DNA of 64,000 nucleotides from positions 248,001 through 312,000 of the forward strand of contig OZ017759.1 of NCBI GenBank assembly GCA_963969365.1, in the 5' to 3' direction. This document shows positions 1-9,760 of the stretch, piece by piece. A program made the translations under genes and the position numbers. The notes under the pieces were generated by a model. The model was given only the letters and a program-made list of their open reading frames with translations. It was not told the DNA's origin and ran no database searches. This stretch comes from Asterochloris sp. CNOR1 (Eukaryota > Chlorophyta > Trebouxiophyceae > Trebouxiales > Trebouxiaceae). Numbering within the stretch: the stretch's first letter is position 1; each line of letters starts with the position of its first letter.

Positions 1-743
1 ATTGCCCACCCACATACGTGCTCCGGACCCCCCTTGCAGCTGACCGCCACAGACTGGCACAAGCAGGTTCCTTGAGCTGCTCAGGTGACAGGCAGACTCC
101 TGCCATTGCACGCGCTGCGCAAGACCCACAAAGGCTTCGCTCTGAGCAGCGCCAGCACTAGCTGCTGCTCTTACATTTTGCAAAGCTCACAGCGCAGGAA
201 GCAGTCTCAGCAATATGACTGAGCTAAGCACAGCTGTTTTGGGCAGCGTCCCAGCTGCAAGGAGTAGCACAGCCTGGGCAGACTCAGCCCCAGCAGGTCG
301 GACAATGCCCTCTGCAGCGGTCAAGGCAGGCCCATGGTGGCACAACATTGCCGAAGCAGCCTTTGCTGAGCAGGCTGGCATTTGGTGGAAGGGGTCAGAT
401 GAAGCAGAGGAGAAATGGCAGCTGACATGCTTCTGTCAGAAGGGGCTGGACGTCGGAGATGGGCACCAAGTGAGCAGCAATGTCTCGCTGCATGGAGGCC
501 CCTCTGGACACTTGTCATGCCGCCCCTGCAGAGCGCCAGCACTCTTGCAGCCTGCATGAAGGACAGCTATGCCACTGGGAGGCACAGTGGACCCTGGAAA
601 TGCCGCGCACATGTTTGCCCAGGACAATGGCTTGCCACATCTGCTTGAGAGGCTTTCAGGCTCAGCATTGTAAGGCTCAGCATGGTGGCAATTGCAATGT
701 CAGTGCCTTTACAAATGGTGGTTAGGAGCCAAAACAGGTAACT
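1..743. other. no gene recognised
   Basis: This stretch holds short open frames on both strands, none with a recognisable domain or a consistent exon chain. It lies downstream (3') of the minus-strand F-box gene and could be its 3' flank or decayed sequence. Confidence 0.4.
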
Positions 744-1197
744 TCATATGAGACAAGTCAGTGAGGCCAGCTTGGCACAACTCTTGAAAGCATGCCACAG
801 ATGCGCGTAAATTTCATTCCAGGCAGTCTTTGAGAGCCTTGACCAGCTGTGCAGAGAGAGGTGCTTCACTGCGGGACACAAGCTCAAAATGCTCTGGAGG
901 AGCAAGTGGGAGTCAATGCTCTCGAGGGGGTAGGAAGAGACTTGCCAGCAGTGCAAGAAGCGGCACTCGTCCAAAGAGGTTCCGCCGCACGATGTAAACT
1001 CTCAGGTTGAGAGGACACTGGATGCGTGCAAGCAAGCTCACAGAGAACTCATCAATGTTGCTAGTGATCAAAGTAAGGAGGTCCAGCTGCTGGCACTGCA
1101 AACCCACCAACGCTTCCATGTCCCCTGTGCGTAGACCCCCAGGTGCCACAGGACCTAGTGAGTCCCGGTTCAAGATGAGCTGACGCAGAGCTGGCGC
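744..1197 (-). pseudogene. decayed leucine-rich tail of the F-box gene
   Basis: Directly after the stop of the F-box frame (TAA at 1,200-1,198) the same frame stays open and continues leucine-rich text (ALRQLIL, then GLQCQQLDLLTLITSNID). A shift near 980-970 into another frame then continues with ESIDSHLLLQSILSLCPAVK and KHLSLHSW, ending near 744. The pattern is what leucine-rich repeats give after a nonsense change and a frame change. No intron longer than about 16 nt would remove the stop. I read this as the lost C-terminal half of the F-box protein. The alternative is a real but unusual exon chain that I could not resolve. Confidence 0.5.
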
Positions 1198-2213
1198 TTA
1201 AGAGACCAGGCACTGGAGCTTGTGCTCACTCCACATGCTCCAGATGCCGGCATGCGTCAAACTCAGGGTGTGGAGCCGGGGCAGAAGCTCTGTCAGCTGG
1301 ACTGGGTGCCCTGTCATTAAATGCAGCTCCTTGAGCATGTGAAACTGCCCCAGCAGGCTGAAATCCTCTGGTTCAACCATGTTGATGGAATCCACAAACT
1401 CCAACTGTGCAGCTGCCGGCAGCAACATCTGCAGCCTGAGGCATAGGCCAGACCGCATCCATACCTCGCAAAGGTGAGGCACTAGCAACTTGACCGCTCT
1501 GGCAAACTCGCAGTTCTCGCGAATTGCCACTATTGACCACGCGACCTGCACATCAATGCCATGGGAGCTGACCAGTCGTCTGCAGCAGTCACCAAGCTTC
1601 AGTAGGGCTGGCAAACCAGAACGGAGGCCCCTGATTCTGCTGTGGAAGCGGATATGGCGTCCAGCAAATATGTCACCTGGAGTAGTGTAATTGGCTCTCA
1701 CACCCTGCCCATCAATGCCAGCAACACACACTGCAGCTGACCCACTTGAGCTGGCTTCTATCTGCTCCAGAATGGGCTCAGCGAGTGAAGGATGCCCCAC
1801 ATCCACCACAGCAGCAGGAAAGGCCTCCCTGCATGCAACAGGGATGCTTTCATTGCAGCAACAGTGAACAGAGGCTTGGAACAGCCAAGAAGGGGTTTCC
1901 ATGTCATGCAGCCACCACAGCAGTGCACTTGTTGTGGCGAAATTACTCACAGTACATAGCACAGTCTGGCGAAGGCCAGCTCGGCGCCAGGCTGGTGTGC
2001 TGCCCACTCTTCAGCTTCCTTTGCAAGCTCAGCGCGCCACTCTGCTGCTGTGAGTTTCACACTGACACGGTCTGCGCAGCTGTTGACTGTTGCATTCCAA
2101 CGCTTTGAGACCAGACGGAGTGTTGCCCAGTCTGGCAGGTGCCGGCGTGTCTCGAACACCTTTGCAAGCACATCCTCTGAGAGCTCCTGCACAAGAAACA
2201 GACTGGCTTCCAA
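1198..2213 (-). CDS. F-box protein with leucine-rich C-terminal region, probably truncated
   Basis: Exon A (about 2,232-1,951) encodes an F-box: VQELSEDVLAKVF, then LPDWATLRLVSKRWNA. Exon B (1,828-1,198) follows through an intron with GTGAGT donor and tgcag acceptor, phase 2, giving LCYVL-EAFPAAVVDV. It continues with LLPRLHTLSLTHAG, typical of leucine-rich repeats of plant and algal F-box proteins. F-box proteins bind SKP1 and bring substrates to SCF ubiquitin ligases; the repeats normally bind the substrate. The start is not certain: the frame is open to 2,283 with no ATG, so a further 5' exon is likely. A TAA at 1,200-1,198 ends the frame although leucine-rich coding sequence continues beyond it, so the protein is probably truncated. 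The 5' part touches the end of the Gln-rich region upstream, and the two could be one gene (see findings). Confidence 0.7.
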
Positions 2214-2265
2214 GTCAAGCAGGTTGCCTGCCTTGTAGGTGCAAGACAGCTGAGATGCCTGTGAC

Positions 2266-4162
2266 TCATAAATTCCATTGCGCTATGTTGGCCAGACATC
2301 TCACATCTGCAATGATCCCCCCTACTGCTGCGCAGGCCTCCTCATCATCTTCTATCCCTGTGAAGGCAGTCTCCTCGTCCTCAAGAGGCTTGCAGTAGTC
2401 GGAGGGCACAGCCTGCACCACACATGCAATGTCAGCAGCAAATGTATACAGCTGCTACTGCCCAAAGGTGCGCATCTGCTAGGCAGCCAAGCTGACACCC
2501 CACTCACCCTTCTGGCCCCATCAGTGTCATGAACCTCTCCCGCACGGCCCATGAGCCCACTGCAATCTCCTGATCCTTCCCAGGAATGCGACACCTTGCT
2601 ACATAGCAGCCTGTCTTGGGGCAGGGCTTCGCAGCCTCCGTGAAACAGAGCAGAGACTGCGGCCACATGGCCCTCATGGCTAGCAATGGAGGCACTGGAA
2701 GCCACCCACATGCTGGGTGTCAAGGCTGAGGCCTACCACTGGTGCTGGAGGTTGTCTGTGCAGGCAAATCAGGAACCCCCCGTGGTGTGTCTGCCCAGCA
2801 AACCCCGTTGGCAGCACGTTCACCTGTCCAGCGTGAGGCAAGCCAGCGCCGACGTGGCTGCCCATGGCCACAGGGTGCCTGGCGCCAGCAGTAGCGCCCT
2901 GATGCAGCTGTGGGGGCTGAAGCCGGCCTTGCAGCTGCTGGTAGTGCTGGTGAGTGAGCTTCAAGTCCTGCGCGACAGCCTGAGAGGTCACAGCCCTGCT
3001 ATGGTCCTGCAGCATAGCAGTTTCAAATGTGATTAGTCTGCCAGTCCTCAGGGTGGCAAGGTTGAGGTGCAGTAAGGATCCCACAAGCTGTCTTGCTGCC
3101 TGCAACCCTGACAAAATCAAGGTAGTCAAGTCCTTAAGGTTATAGCAGCATGGTTTGCAGACCAAGACAGGCTATCTGATTTGCCTACATGAAGCAACAA
3201 AGATGCTGGAGCCAAGCCACACAGAAGGCAGACACAGCCACTTCAATTGAATCTGGGTATGCACCCCGCCGCAGTCAGGCTGACAAGCCAGCACAGGGCC
3301 CAGGTGCCTGGGCAGGCAGCCTGGTGGCAGCTGTCCCAGGGCAGTCCTGCAGTCGTGGGCAGCCAGCATGCCTGAGGTGTAAACAATCCTCAGGAGGGTG
3401 CACTGCACATGTGCACATCCAGGTCCTGGCCTGTTACCATGCAGCCATGGTGCCTTCCCCCTCACCTGCCCAGGGGCCTGCCTGTCGCCACCGCCCACCT
3501 CCACCGCAGCCCAGGCCACCACTCCGCCTCTCAGCAACCTCGATGCCCCGGCCTGCCAGCTGGGCAGTGGCCGGGTGCTGCTGTGGTGCCGGCTGGCGCC
3601 ACTGCCGCTGCTCCAGGGAGGCCTGCCAGGACACACAGCTGCGGCCAGCCTGCAGCGCTATGGGGCCCTGTCCTGGTTGCTGCTGCTGCCTGTCAGGGAG
3701 GTGGTGGCCTGAACGGCCATGGCCAGCCTGCTGCGTCTGCTCATTAGGGAAGGCATCGCCTCCAGGCATGTGGGCCTGCCCAGCATGCGCCTGGCTGACG
3801 CCCTGCAGCCCCTGCGCCTGCCCGGCTGCCACAAAGGCCGCCTGGTTGCTTGACAGTGTGCGCCACTGGAGTGGCTGCTGTGGTGCCTGCATGGCTCACA
3901 GCTGCTCATGCTGTCCCGGCATGGGGGGAGCGGCAGGTGGGGCTGGCTGCTGCAGCGCATGTGCAGCGTGAGCTGACATCATCACCGGCGTGTCTGTTGG
4001 AGGCCGCTCTGCTGCCAGCAGTGCCTGCTGGCTGGTGGCTGCCACCCTCCTGTTGTGCCAGGCCTGCTGGGGTGGCACCAGCCCCTGAACTGGCCCTGCC
4101 TCGCGCTGGCTCCCCTGCAGCACCACCATCTCTATCAGTGAGGGGAGAGTTGGGTACAGCAC
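2266..4162 (-). CDS. unidentified Gln-rich protein, partial model
   Basis: Coding text of biased composition runs on the minus strand. A Gln/Ala/Pro/Gly-rich frame spans 4,162-3,434 and includes QQQQPGQGP. Exon 3,006-2,737 is Gln/His/Gly-rich. Exon 2,656-2,508 follows in phase and contains the globular-looking GCYVARCRIPGKDQEIAVG and RERFMTLMGPEG. An acidic final exon from about 2,457 (LYTFAADIACVVQAVPSDY, LEDEETAF) ends in TGA at 2,268-2,266. I do not recognise the family; such composition is common in algal transcription regulators. Two points do not fit. An in-frame TGA lies at 3,898-3,896. Exon 2,656-2,508 also leaves two bases over, while the final exon needs phase 0. No ATG start was found. 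The locus may be broken, or a small exon may be missing from this model. Confidence 0.4.
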
Positions 4163-4181
4163 ACGAAGTAAGGTGAGTCAT

Positions 4182-5470
4182 GCAGAGCCGTTGTAGCCAG
4201 AATCATGACGTAACATGTTCTGCCTTTTGCATTTATAGCCCAATGAGACTGTGTCAGACGCTGCACTTACTCCATACACCAGAGACAGAGGAGCGTCATC
4301 AGTCATCAATGATAGGCAGGGAAGTATGCATTGCTCTCCCCAGCATGGCCCTGAGCCAGGCCTCACCTGCAAAGCCACAGGCTGAAAGCCATGTGACTTT
4401 CTCTGCAGACTCATGGGCACAGACTTCAGCACTGTGCACCTGGGGAGCCTCATGCAATTTGACAGCCTACATTGTCCAGCAGCCTTGACGAACACACTCG
4501 TGAACCGTTGCTTGAACAGCGCCATGACCAGACCAGGATGGCGAGCCGTGTTCTGCAGCCTTGGCTCGTGCAGACTGAAGCGCTGCATGCCCAGTAGCCT
4601 TGTGGTTGTTTGCTTTGCTCAGGGGGTGAGGACGCTGACCTGTGGTCCGCCATGGCACCTGCCAGCCTGGGCCCGGCTCCCGTCATGGTCACGGCCGTCC
4701 TCACAGTGAACCCCGTTCTGGTGTGCAGTCTGAGCCCCTGAAGGCTGCTGCTGCCCCTGTAGATGCAGGCAACCCACTGCTTGATTATCTGGGATGCAGA
4801 TACAGGAGATTGTCATCTCATCAGCTGTCTTGTGTGAGCTGGGAGTGGCAAGATGTCCAGCCAGCTCAGGGTGCACAGGCAAGCAAAGGGGCATCTGGAG
4901 GATCTGACAATCTGTGAGCTGCAACTGGCAGCAATGCAATGCAACAGGTCCAGGCCAACCTGCTGGCCACCATGACACATGTGCCTCTTATACATGGTGC
5001 CTCCCCTCAGCATACAAATGCACGAAAATGTACCTAGCTGCTGCCAAAGCTCCCACAGGCAGCAAAGGAGGCACGCATGCTGAACCCTTCAGACAGAAGC
5101 AGCCCAGCAACAGCACCCCAGAGTTTGCACTACAAAGACAGGGGCGCATGAAGCCCAAGGCAGAATCATGTAATAGCCTGTTGACACCTCAGAAGCAGAA
5201 GAAATGCTTGGCTATCGAGGCCGACCTGCAGCTGCTGTGGCTTTGCTGTGTGACGGCCCGGCAGCGCTGTGCCCTTCACGGGCGTCCTGGCCCCAGCAGC
5301 GCCCAGCCTGGCCACCCCTGCTTTGGCCCTGACGTCCTCCTGGGCTAACAGAGGAAGGGCTCTGCAGATGCAAACAGGTTGGTGATGCTTTGTTCACAGT
5401 TGGGCAAGGTGGCATCCTGCAGGGCAGGCCGGCTGTGAGCTGCAGGAGGCATCCACATCCTGCAGCTTAT
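4182..5470. other. no gene recognised
   Basis: Open frames occur on both strands but none has a domain, a good start or a consistent exon chain. The stretch separates the Gln-rich coding region from the tandem repeat array at 5,480. Confidence 0.35.
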
Positions 5471-5479
5471 GGTGCAGGG

Positions 5480-6240
5480 CAGGGATCCCGCAGAATGTCA
5501 CCAGTCATGAGCTGCTAAAGGCACAACAGCCCAGGTGTGAGCTGCAGAAGGCAGACGGGTCTTGAGAGTTTATGGTATCCTGCAGGACTTCACCAGTCAT
5601 GAGCTGCCAGAGGCACATCAGCCCAGGCGTGAGCTGCAGAAGGCAGATGGGTCTTGAGAGCCAGTGGTGCAGGCAGGCATCCTGCAGGATGTCACCAGTC
5701 ATGAGCTGCAAAATGCACAACAGCCCAGGTGTGAGCTGCAGAAGGCAGACAGGTCTTGAGAGCCAGTGGTGCAGGCAGGCATCCTGCAGGATGTCACCAG
5801 TCATGAGCTGCAGGATGCACAATAGCCCAGGTGTAAGCTGCAGCAGGCAGATGGGTCTTGAGAGCCAGTGGTGCAGGCAGGCATCCTGCAGGATGTCACC
5901 AGTCATGAGCTGCATAATGCACAATAGCCCAGGTGTAAGCTGCAGGAGGCAACCACTCCTGGAAGCTTGTGCTGCAGGCAGGGATTCTGCAGGATGTCGC
6001 GAGTCATGAGCTGCAAAATGAGCTGCAGCATGCACAACAGCTCAGGAGTGAGCTGCAGAAAGCATATGGATTTTTGAAGCATATGGTGCAGGCAGGGGTC
6101 CTGCTAAATGTCACCAGTCATGAGTTGCAGATTGTGCAAAAGCCCGGGTGTGAGCTGCAGAAGGCAAATGGGTTTTGAATATGTGGTGCAGGCAGGGACC
6201 CTGCAGGATGTGACCACTCATGAGCTTCAGGGAGCAAAGC
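5480..6240. repeat. tandem repeat array, 102-bp unit, about seven to eight copies
   Basis: A block containing caccagtcatgagctgc recurs at 5,499, 5,591, 5,693, 5,795, 5,897, 5,999, 6,112 and 6,212. The spacing is therefore 92, then 102 four times, then 113 and 100. The four central units are nearly identical, while the outer ones have diverged and carry small length changes. The 102-bp unit is exactly 34 codons. One plus frame (5,572-6,009) and one minus frame (6,035-5,505) stay open through it, but this follows from the unit length and does not prove translation. In a third plus frame each unit reads AGILQDVTSHELQ and ends in a stop. Confidence 0.9.
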
Positions 6241-7286
6241 TGGTCTGCTTTTCAAAGCAACTTGCATTCCAGCTTCATGACAAGGTCTGCTGCTGCTACC
6301 GGCACAGGCGACACATGATCATTCCCCATGGAGCATTCCCACTTGACACATATTCACCCAGCTGCAGCACAAACTCCTAGAAACATCAGAGGCACCCTGC
6401 ATATAATGTCACACCCCCAAGGATGTAGCTTAGAGCTGTTGAAGTGAGACACTAGAGACTGTGGTATACAGCTGTACCTATGTGGTAAAAGGCGCAGCTG
6501 CGGTTGAGGCGGCGGATCTGGCCAGGGGGGGCCAGCCCTTGGGGTCGTCATGTGGGCCAATGTACTGCATCTGACCCTGCAGGCGGGTCAAGCTCAACTC
6601 TTGCTGGTGTTGCACAGACATGCAGGTTTGTTGTTCTGCACGAGTCTGCTGCATCAGCAGTTGAAGGCTTGGACAGCCGCCGGCTTTTAATGTTAGGGAG
6701 GGAAAGGTGCCAAGGGCAGGCTGAGCCTCTGGCAGTGTGCAGTGCAGTGCAGGTGTGCCTAGACATTCTCGTGCAGCATTGTGGCCAGATACAGCAGTGC
6801 CAGGGACATGTCGAGGCGACAGGCCAGCATAGCATGGCGCCGCGGCTCACAACCCAGCTGATGCTTGAGGCAGGCCATATGTGCATGTAAAAGGAGCCCT
6901 GCTGGTGCAGAAGCCAAGGGCAGGAAGCCACAGGTTCGTCTGAAATGGCATTCAGGCTGCTGAGATTGCAAGGCACCACAGTCGGCCACCAACTGCTCGA
7001 TCTGGCCTAACTGAGGGTCGAAGACCCCCAGAGCCCTCCTCGACCATTTTTGTGAAAGCTGGCATGGATACTGTCGACAGGATGCAGGCAGGGCGGCTTG
7101 CCTGAGGGCTTGCTGGATCCAGAGATGTCGACAGCCAAGGCTGATCAGTTGATCTGCAGCGGCAAAACACGAGCATGAATAGGTTGGATTTTTGGTCAAT
7201 TCTCAGTCAAGAATGTGAAGTCAGGCTGAGCATTCACTGCCTGCTTGATGGGCAACTGCAAGGAGCCTCTATAGCCAAGCTCTGGG
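6241..7286. other. no gene recognised
   Basis: Fragments of open frame are present, for example a minus-strand stretch near 6,980-6,760 with LLLHAHMACLKHQLG and SLALLYLATMLHENV. There is no complete exon chain or known domain. It may hold decayed coding sequence. Confidence 0.3.
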
Positions 7287-7404
7287 GGGTGAAGACAAGG
7301 TGAAGACCAGGTCGCTGCTGCTTAATGAAGTCATCACGCTCCAGCTGACAGGTTCAGTTTGTGCTCAGCAGCGACGTTGTCTTCACCTTGCCTTCACCCC
7401 CCCT
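7287..7404. repeat. imperfect palindrome (hairpin) of about 118 bp
   Basis: The left arm (from 7,287, gggggtgaagacaaggtg and on through gtcgctgctg) is the inverted copy of the right arm (about 7,365-7,404, cagcagcgacgttgtcttc and on through cttcacccccc). The arms are about 38 bp with a few mismatches and enclose roughly 40 nt. One arm with part of the loop recurs, diverged, at about 14,870-14,925. This suits a short foldback or MITE-like element or a transcribed hairpin. No target-site duplication was made out. Confidence 0.75.
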
Positions 7405-7410
7405 CATTAT

Positions 7411-7553
7411 ATCCTGCAGCCAAATTCATGACAGATAGACCAACATAGCCCTGCTCCTCTCCCCTTGAAAGCCCACAACATACATGGCGTTTCTGGCCAA
7501 GCCCATCTCCTGTGCAGCCTGCTGTGCTTCTTGGAGGCCTCTGCCGCCTCTGG
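7411..7553 (-). repeat. dispersed repeat, copy A
   Basis: Read on the minus strand this stretch matches 15,084-15,212 read on the plus strand over about 140 bp. It includes an exact block around cacaggagatgggcttggcc and a similar tail ending ggctgc. It lies directly beside the palindrome at 7,287-7,404. The pair shows an interspersed element present at least twice in 8 kb. I see no transposase or other identifying protein, so its class is unknown. Confidence 0.75.
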
Positions 7554-8815
7554 GACCCTTGTCCCGCTTGACTTCAGGTTCCGGAGGCCATCCCTTTTAT
7601 TGCAGTGGGTGCTCTCCCTGCTGCAGATGATGGCATGCTGCAAAGACTGCTCCTGCTCGTATGGGGCTCTCCAGGCCATGCTGGATGCAAGGTCAATGCA
7701 CTTGCCAGCTGCACCATCAGCATAATTGCTTGTCCCTTCAGCACACTGCAATGCTGTGTTGACATTCACAGCACTCTGCAGATGGCCAGGCTCCTTCAAG
7801 GGTGCCATGACCACCTCGCACATGCATTCAGTGCCTTGCTATGATCAGCGCGCTTCAGCTCAGTCTGCCAAGCTAGGCCACCTCGTGCTGCGTGCACGAG
7901 CCTCACTACCATCTGTGACCTCCAATTCTTGACTCCAGATTCCGCTCTGACTGACTTTGCTCTGTGTGTGTCTTGGGAGAGCCAGCGGAAGCAATTTTGC
8001 ATCACATATGCAGTGAGCAGACAATCGGGTTGAGAACGTCCCTTGACCAGGTTGACACCTTACCGTCATGCCAGGACTGCCAGCACCAACAGCACAGCAG
8101 CCGTGTGCCAGGCAGCCCGGTAATTCTGCTTGTGCAATCATGCCACCCTGACCGTTCATCTGGCTTGTGCACATGCTGCACCTTGCTGAGGCAATGCCAG
8201 ACCCCCAAGCACACAAACTGACTCAACAACTGCAGGTGTCAATGTCATTGCATGGAGCCTCAAGCACACAGGAGGAGGTGAGCCTGTCACGCTTCACAAC
8301 AATGGGGGAACGAAGCAGGCTGCCCAAGCAATGCTGCATTGCTTTGCACAACACTGGCTGAGAGGGCTATGTTGCAATGGTCTGCCTCAAATGCTGGGCT
8401 TCCTCATGAGGGCAGCAAGGGCCTTGGGGTGTTGAGCGAGAAGTGGAAGCAGATGCTTCTGTCTGGGCCCTGCATTCAGGGCAGCAGCTGATGCTGGTGC
8501 TAAACTATCAATGTAATGCCACGCTACCAGGGGCAGTCTGCAGTGCTTCCAGTATCTTGGCCTTGGCCTACAGTACTTGCAACAGTCCACCCTGGGCAGC
8601 TGCACATGACAGCATGGTGCCTCTGACTGCAAACGCTACACATCACACACAGCAAGCTGCTATGCTGTGCTTTCCACAGTTAACAGATGGTCTTGAGCAG
8701 GCAGCAAGATGCCAGCTGCTGCTTCTTGTGTTGGTTCTCCTGTCCTGTGCATGGGACTGCTCATGGCTGCCTCCCCGTAAGCCTTCTTTGCGAGCTGATG
8801 CAGCAACATAGCCCT
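7554..8815. other. no gene recognised
   Basis: A minus-strand open frame (7,823-7,407) runs into dispersed repeat copy A, with no known domain. The rest shows no consistent exon chain. Confidence 0.3.
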
Positions 8816-8820
8816 GCAGG

Positions 8821-9027
8821 ACATGTGCAAGGGGTCCCCACGTGCTCTGCAGGCAACAGGCACCATCCTGAAGGATGTGCGCAACGAGCTTTCCACGCTT
8901 GATGCACAGTGCTCGGCTGTATCCGGCAAGCTGCAGCACAGGGCTGACTGCCAAAGGCAGCGCATCAGCACTTTTGAGGGGGAGGTCATCAAGGCCTTCG
9001 GGAGCAGGGACGCAGACATGAACCGCC
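8821..9027 (+). CDS. isolated exon of a coiled-coil protein
   Basis: Between a ctgcag acceptor and a gtcagc donor this frame reads ILKDVRNELSTLDAQ, KLQHRADCQRQR and FEGEVIKAFGSRDADMNRQ. It is rich in charged residues and Gln with heptad-like spacing, as in a coiled coil. I could not join it with confidence to neighbouring exons. It lies 5' of the HCF101-like fragment, but HCF101 proteins have no such segment. It is probably an exon of another gene or a remnant. Confidence 0.35.
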
Positions 9028-9470
9028 AGGTCAGCTCACACAGCACTGCTTGCCTTGACAGCTGAGTGTTTGTTGTGGGCCAAGTCCAATGCAAAGCCCC
9101 ATCAGCATGCAATACTTCCACCTGGTACATCAGCCCCGCACCCAGCCTGCCATCAGCAGATCAGAGGTGAGCACAGGACCTAGCACTCAAGCCCAGGCTA
9201 TCACACTGGCAGTGTTTGTTGTAGGCATGAGGCCTGACTTGGTGGCCAACACTGCGCATGTCAGCAAAGCGCAAGATGGTCCTGCAGTCCGGCGCCATGC
9301 AAAGGCTGACAAGTTGTAATGCTGCCAGATGAGGCGCTACAGCACCAGACGAATGCAAATGTTGGCTGAATCTCAATATGCAGAATGAAGAGCTGCGGCA
9401 TCAGATGATTCAGTCAAACATGATTCCTGTGTTGTGCCGTGCATCACATATTTTCTGTGTGTTGCCCCTC

Positions 9471-9760
9471 AGGCAGGAAGCCGCTGGTGGTGACTGTAAC
9501 CCCTTTGCTGTGCTGTTTGACAGAATCAAGTTTTGCAAACACTGCCACTGCCTGGCCTGCAGGCAGGTAGCCGCTGGGTGGCTGGAAACCCCTTTTGTGC
9601 CCCATACAACAGAGATGAATTTAAATGCAGCCACACACTGGTTGCCCTGCAGGCAGGCAGCCGCTGGGTGACACAATCCCCCTCCTGTGCCCCCATACAG
9701 CAAAGGAAGCTAAAAAATATAGCCATTGCCTGCCCTGCAGGTGGTCAGCCGCTGGTGTTA
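9471..9760 (+). repeat. tandem repeat of an exon start with its acceptor, four units of about 90 bp
   Basis: The motif cag, three to six variable bases, then agccgctgg occurs at about 9,471, 9,561, 9,651 and 9,739 (spacing 90, 90, 88). The last unit is the true exon start of the HCF101-like gene. The first three are decayed upstream copies that keep a pyrimidine-rich stretch and an AG. Confidence 0.8.

Noticed and set aside
744-1950. Tiny introns of 13-16 nt removing the stops in the F-box and Gln-rich frames
   Set aside because: GT...AG can be found around each stop, but such lengths are far below every supported intron here (about 65 nt and more) and one would break the frame.
1198-3898. 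Stop codon reassignment (TAA, TGA or TAG read as an amino acid), as in some ulvophyte algae
   Set aside because: Intact genes in the same window end normally with TAG (AK-HSDH, SDR, EMC6) or TGA (YIP1, SKI2, YccF, DCAF12). Breaks occur only in the leftmost genes.
3189-3971. 260-codon plus-strand open frame rich in Cys, Trp and Pro
   Set aside because: It is the antisense shadow of the Gln-rich minus-strand frame. Gln codons read backwards give Leu, Cys and Trp-rich text.
5480-6240. CRISPR array
   Set aside because: Units are 102 bp and similar throughout, without short repeats separated by unique spacers. The genome is eukaryotic.
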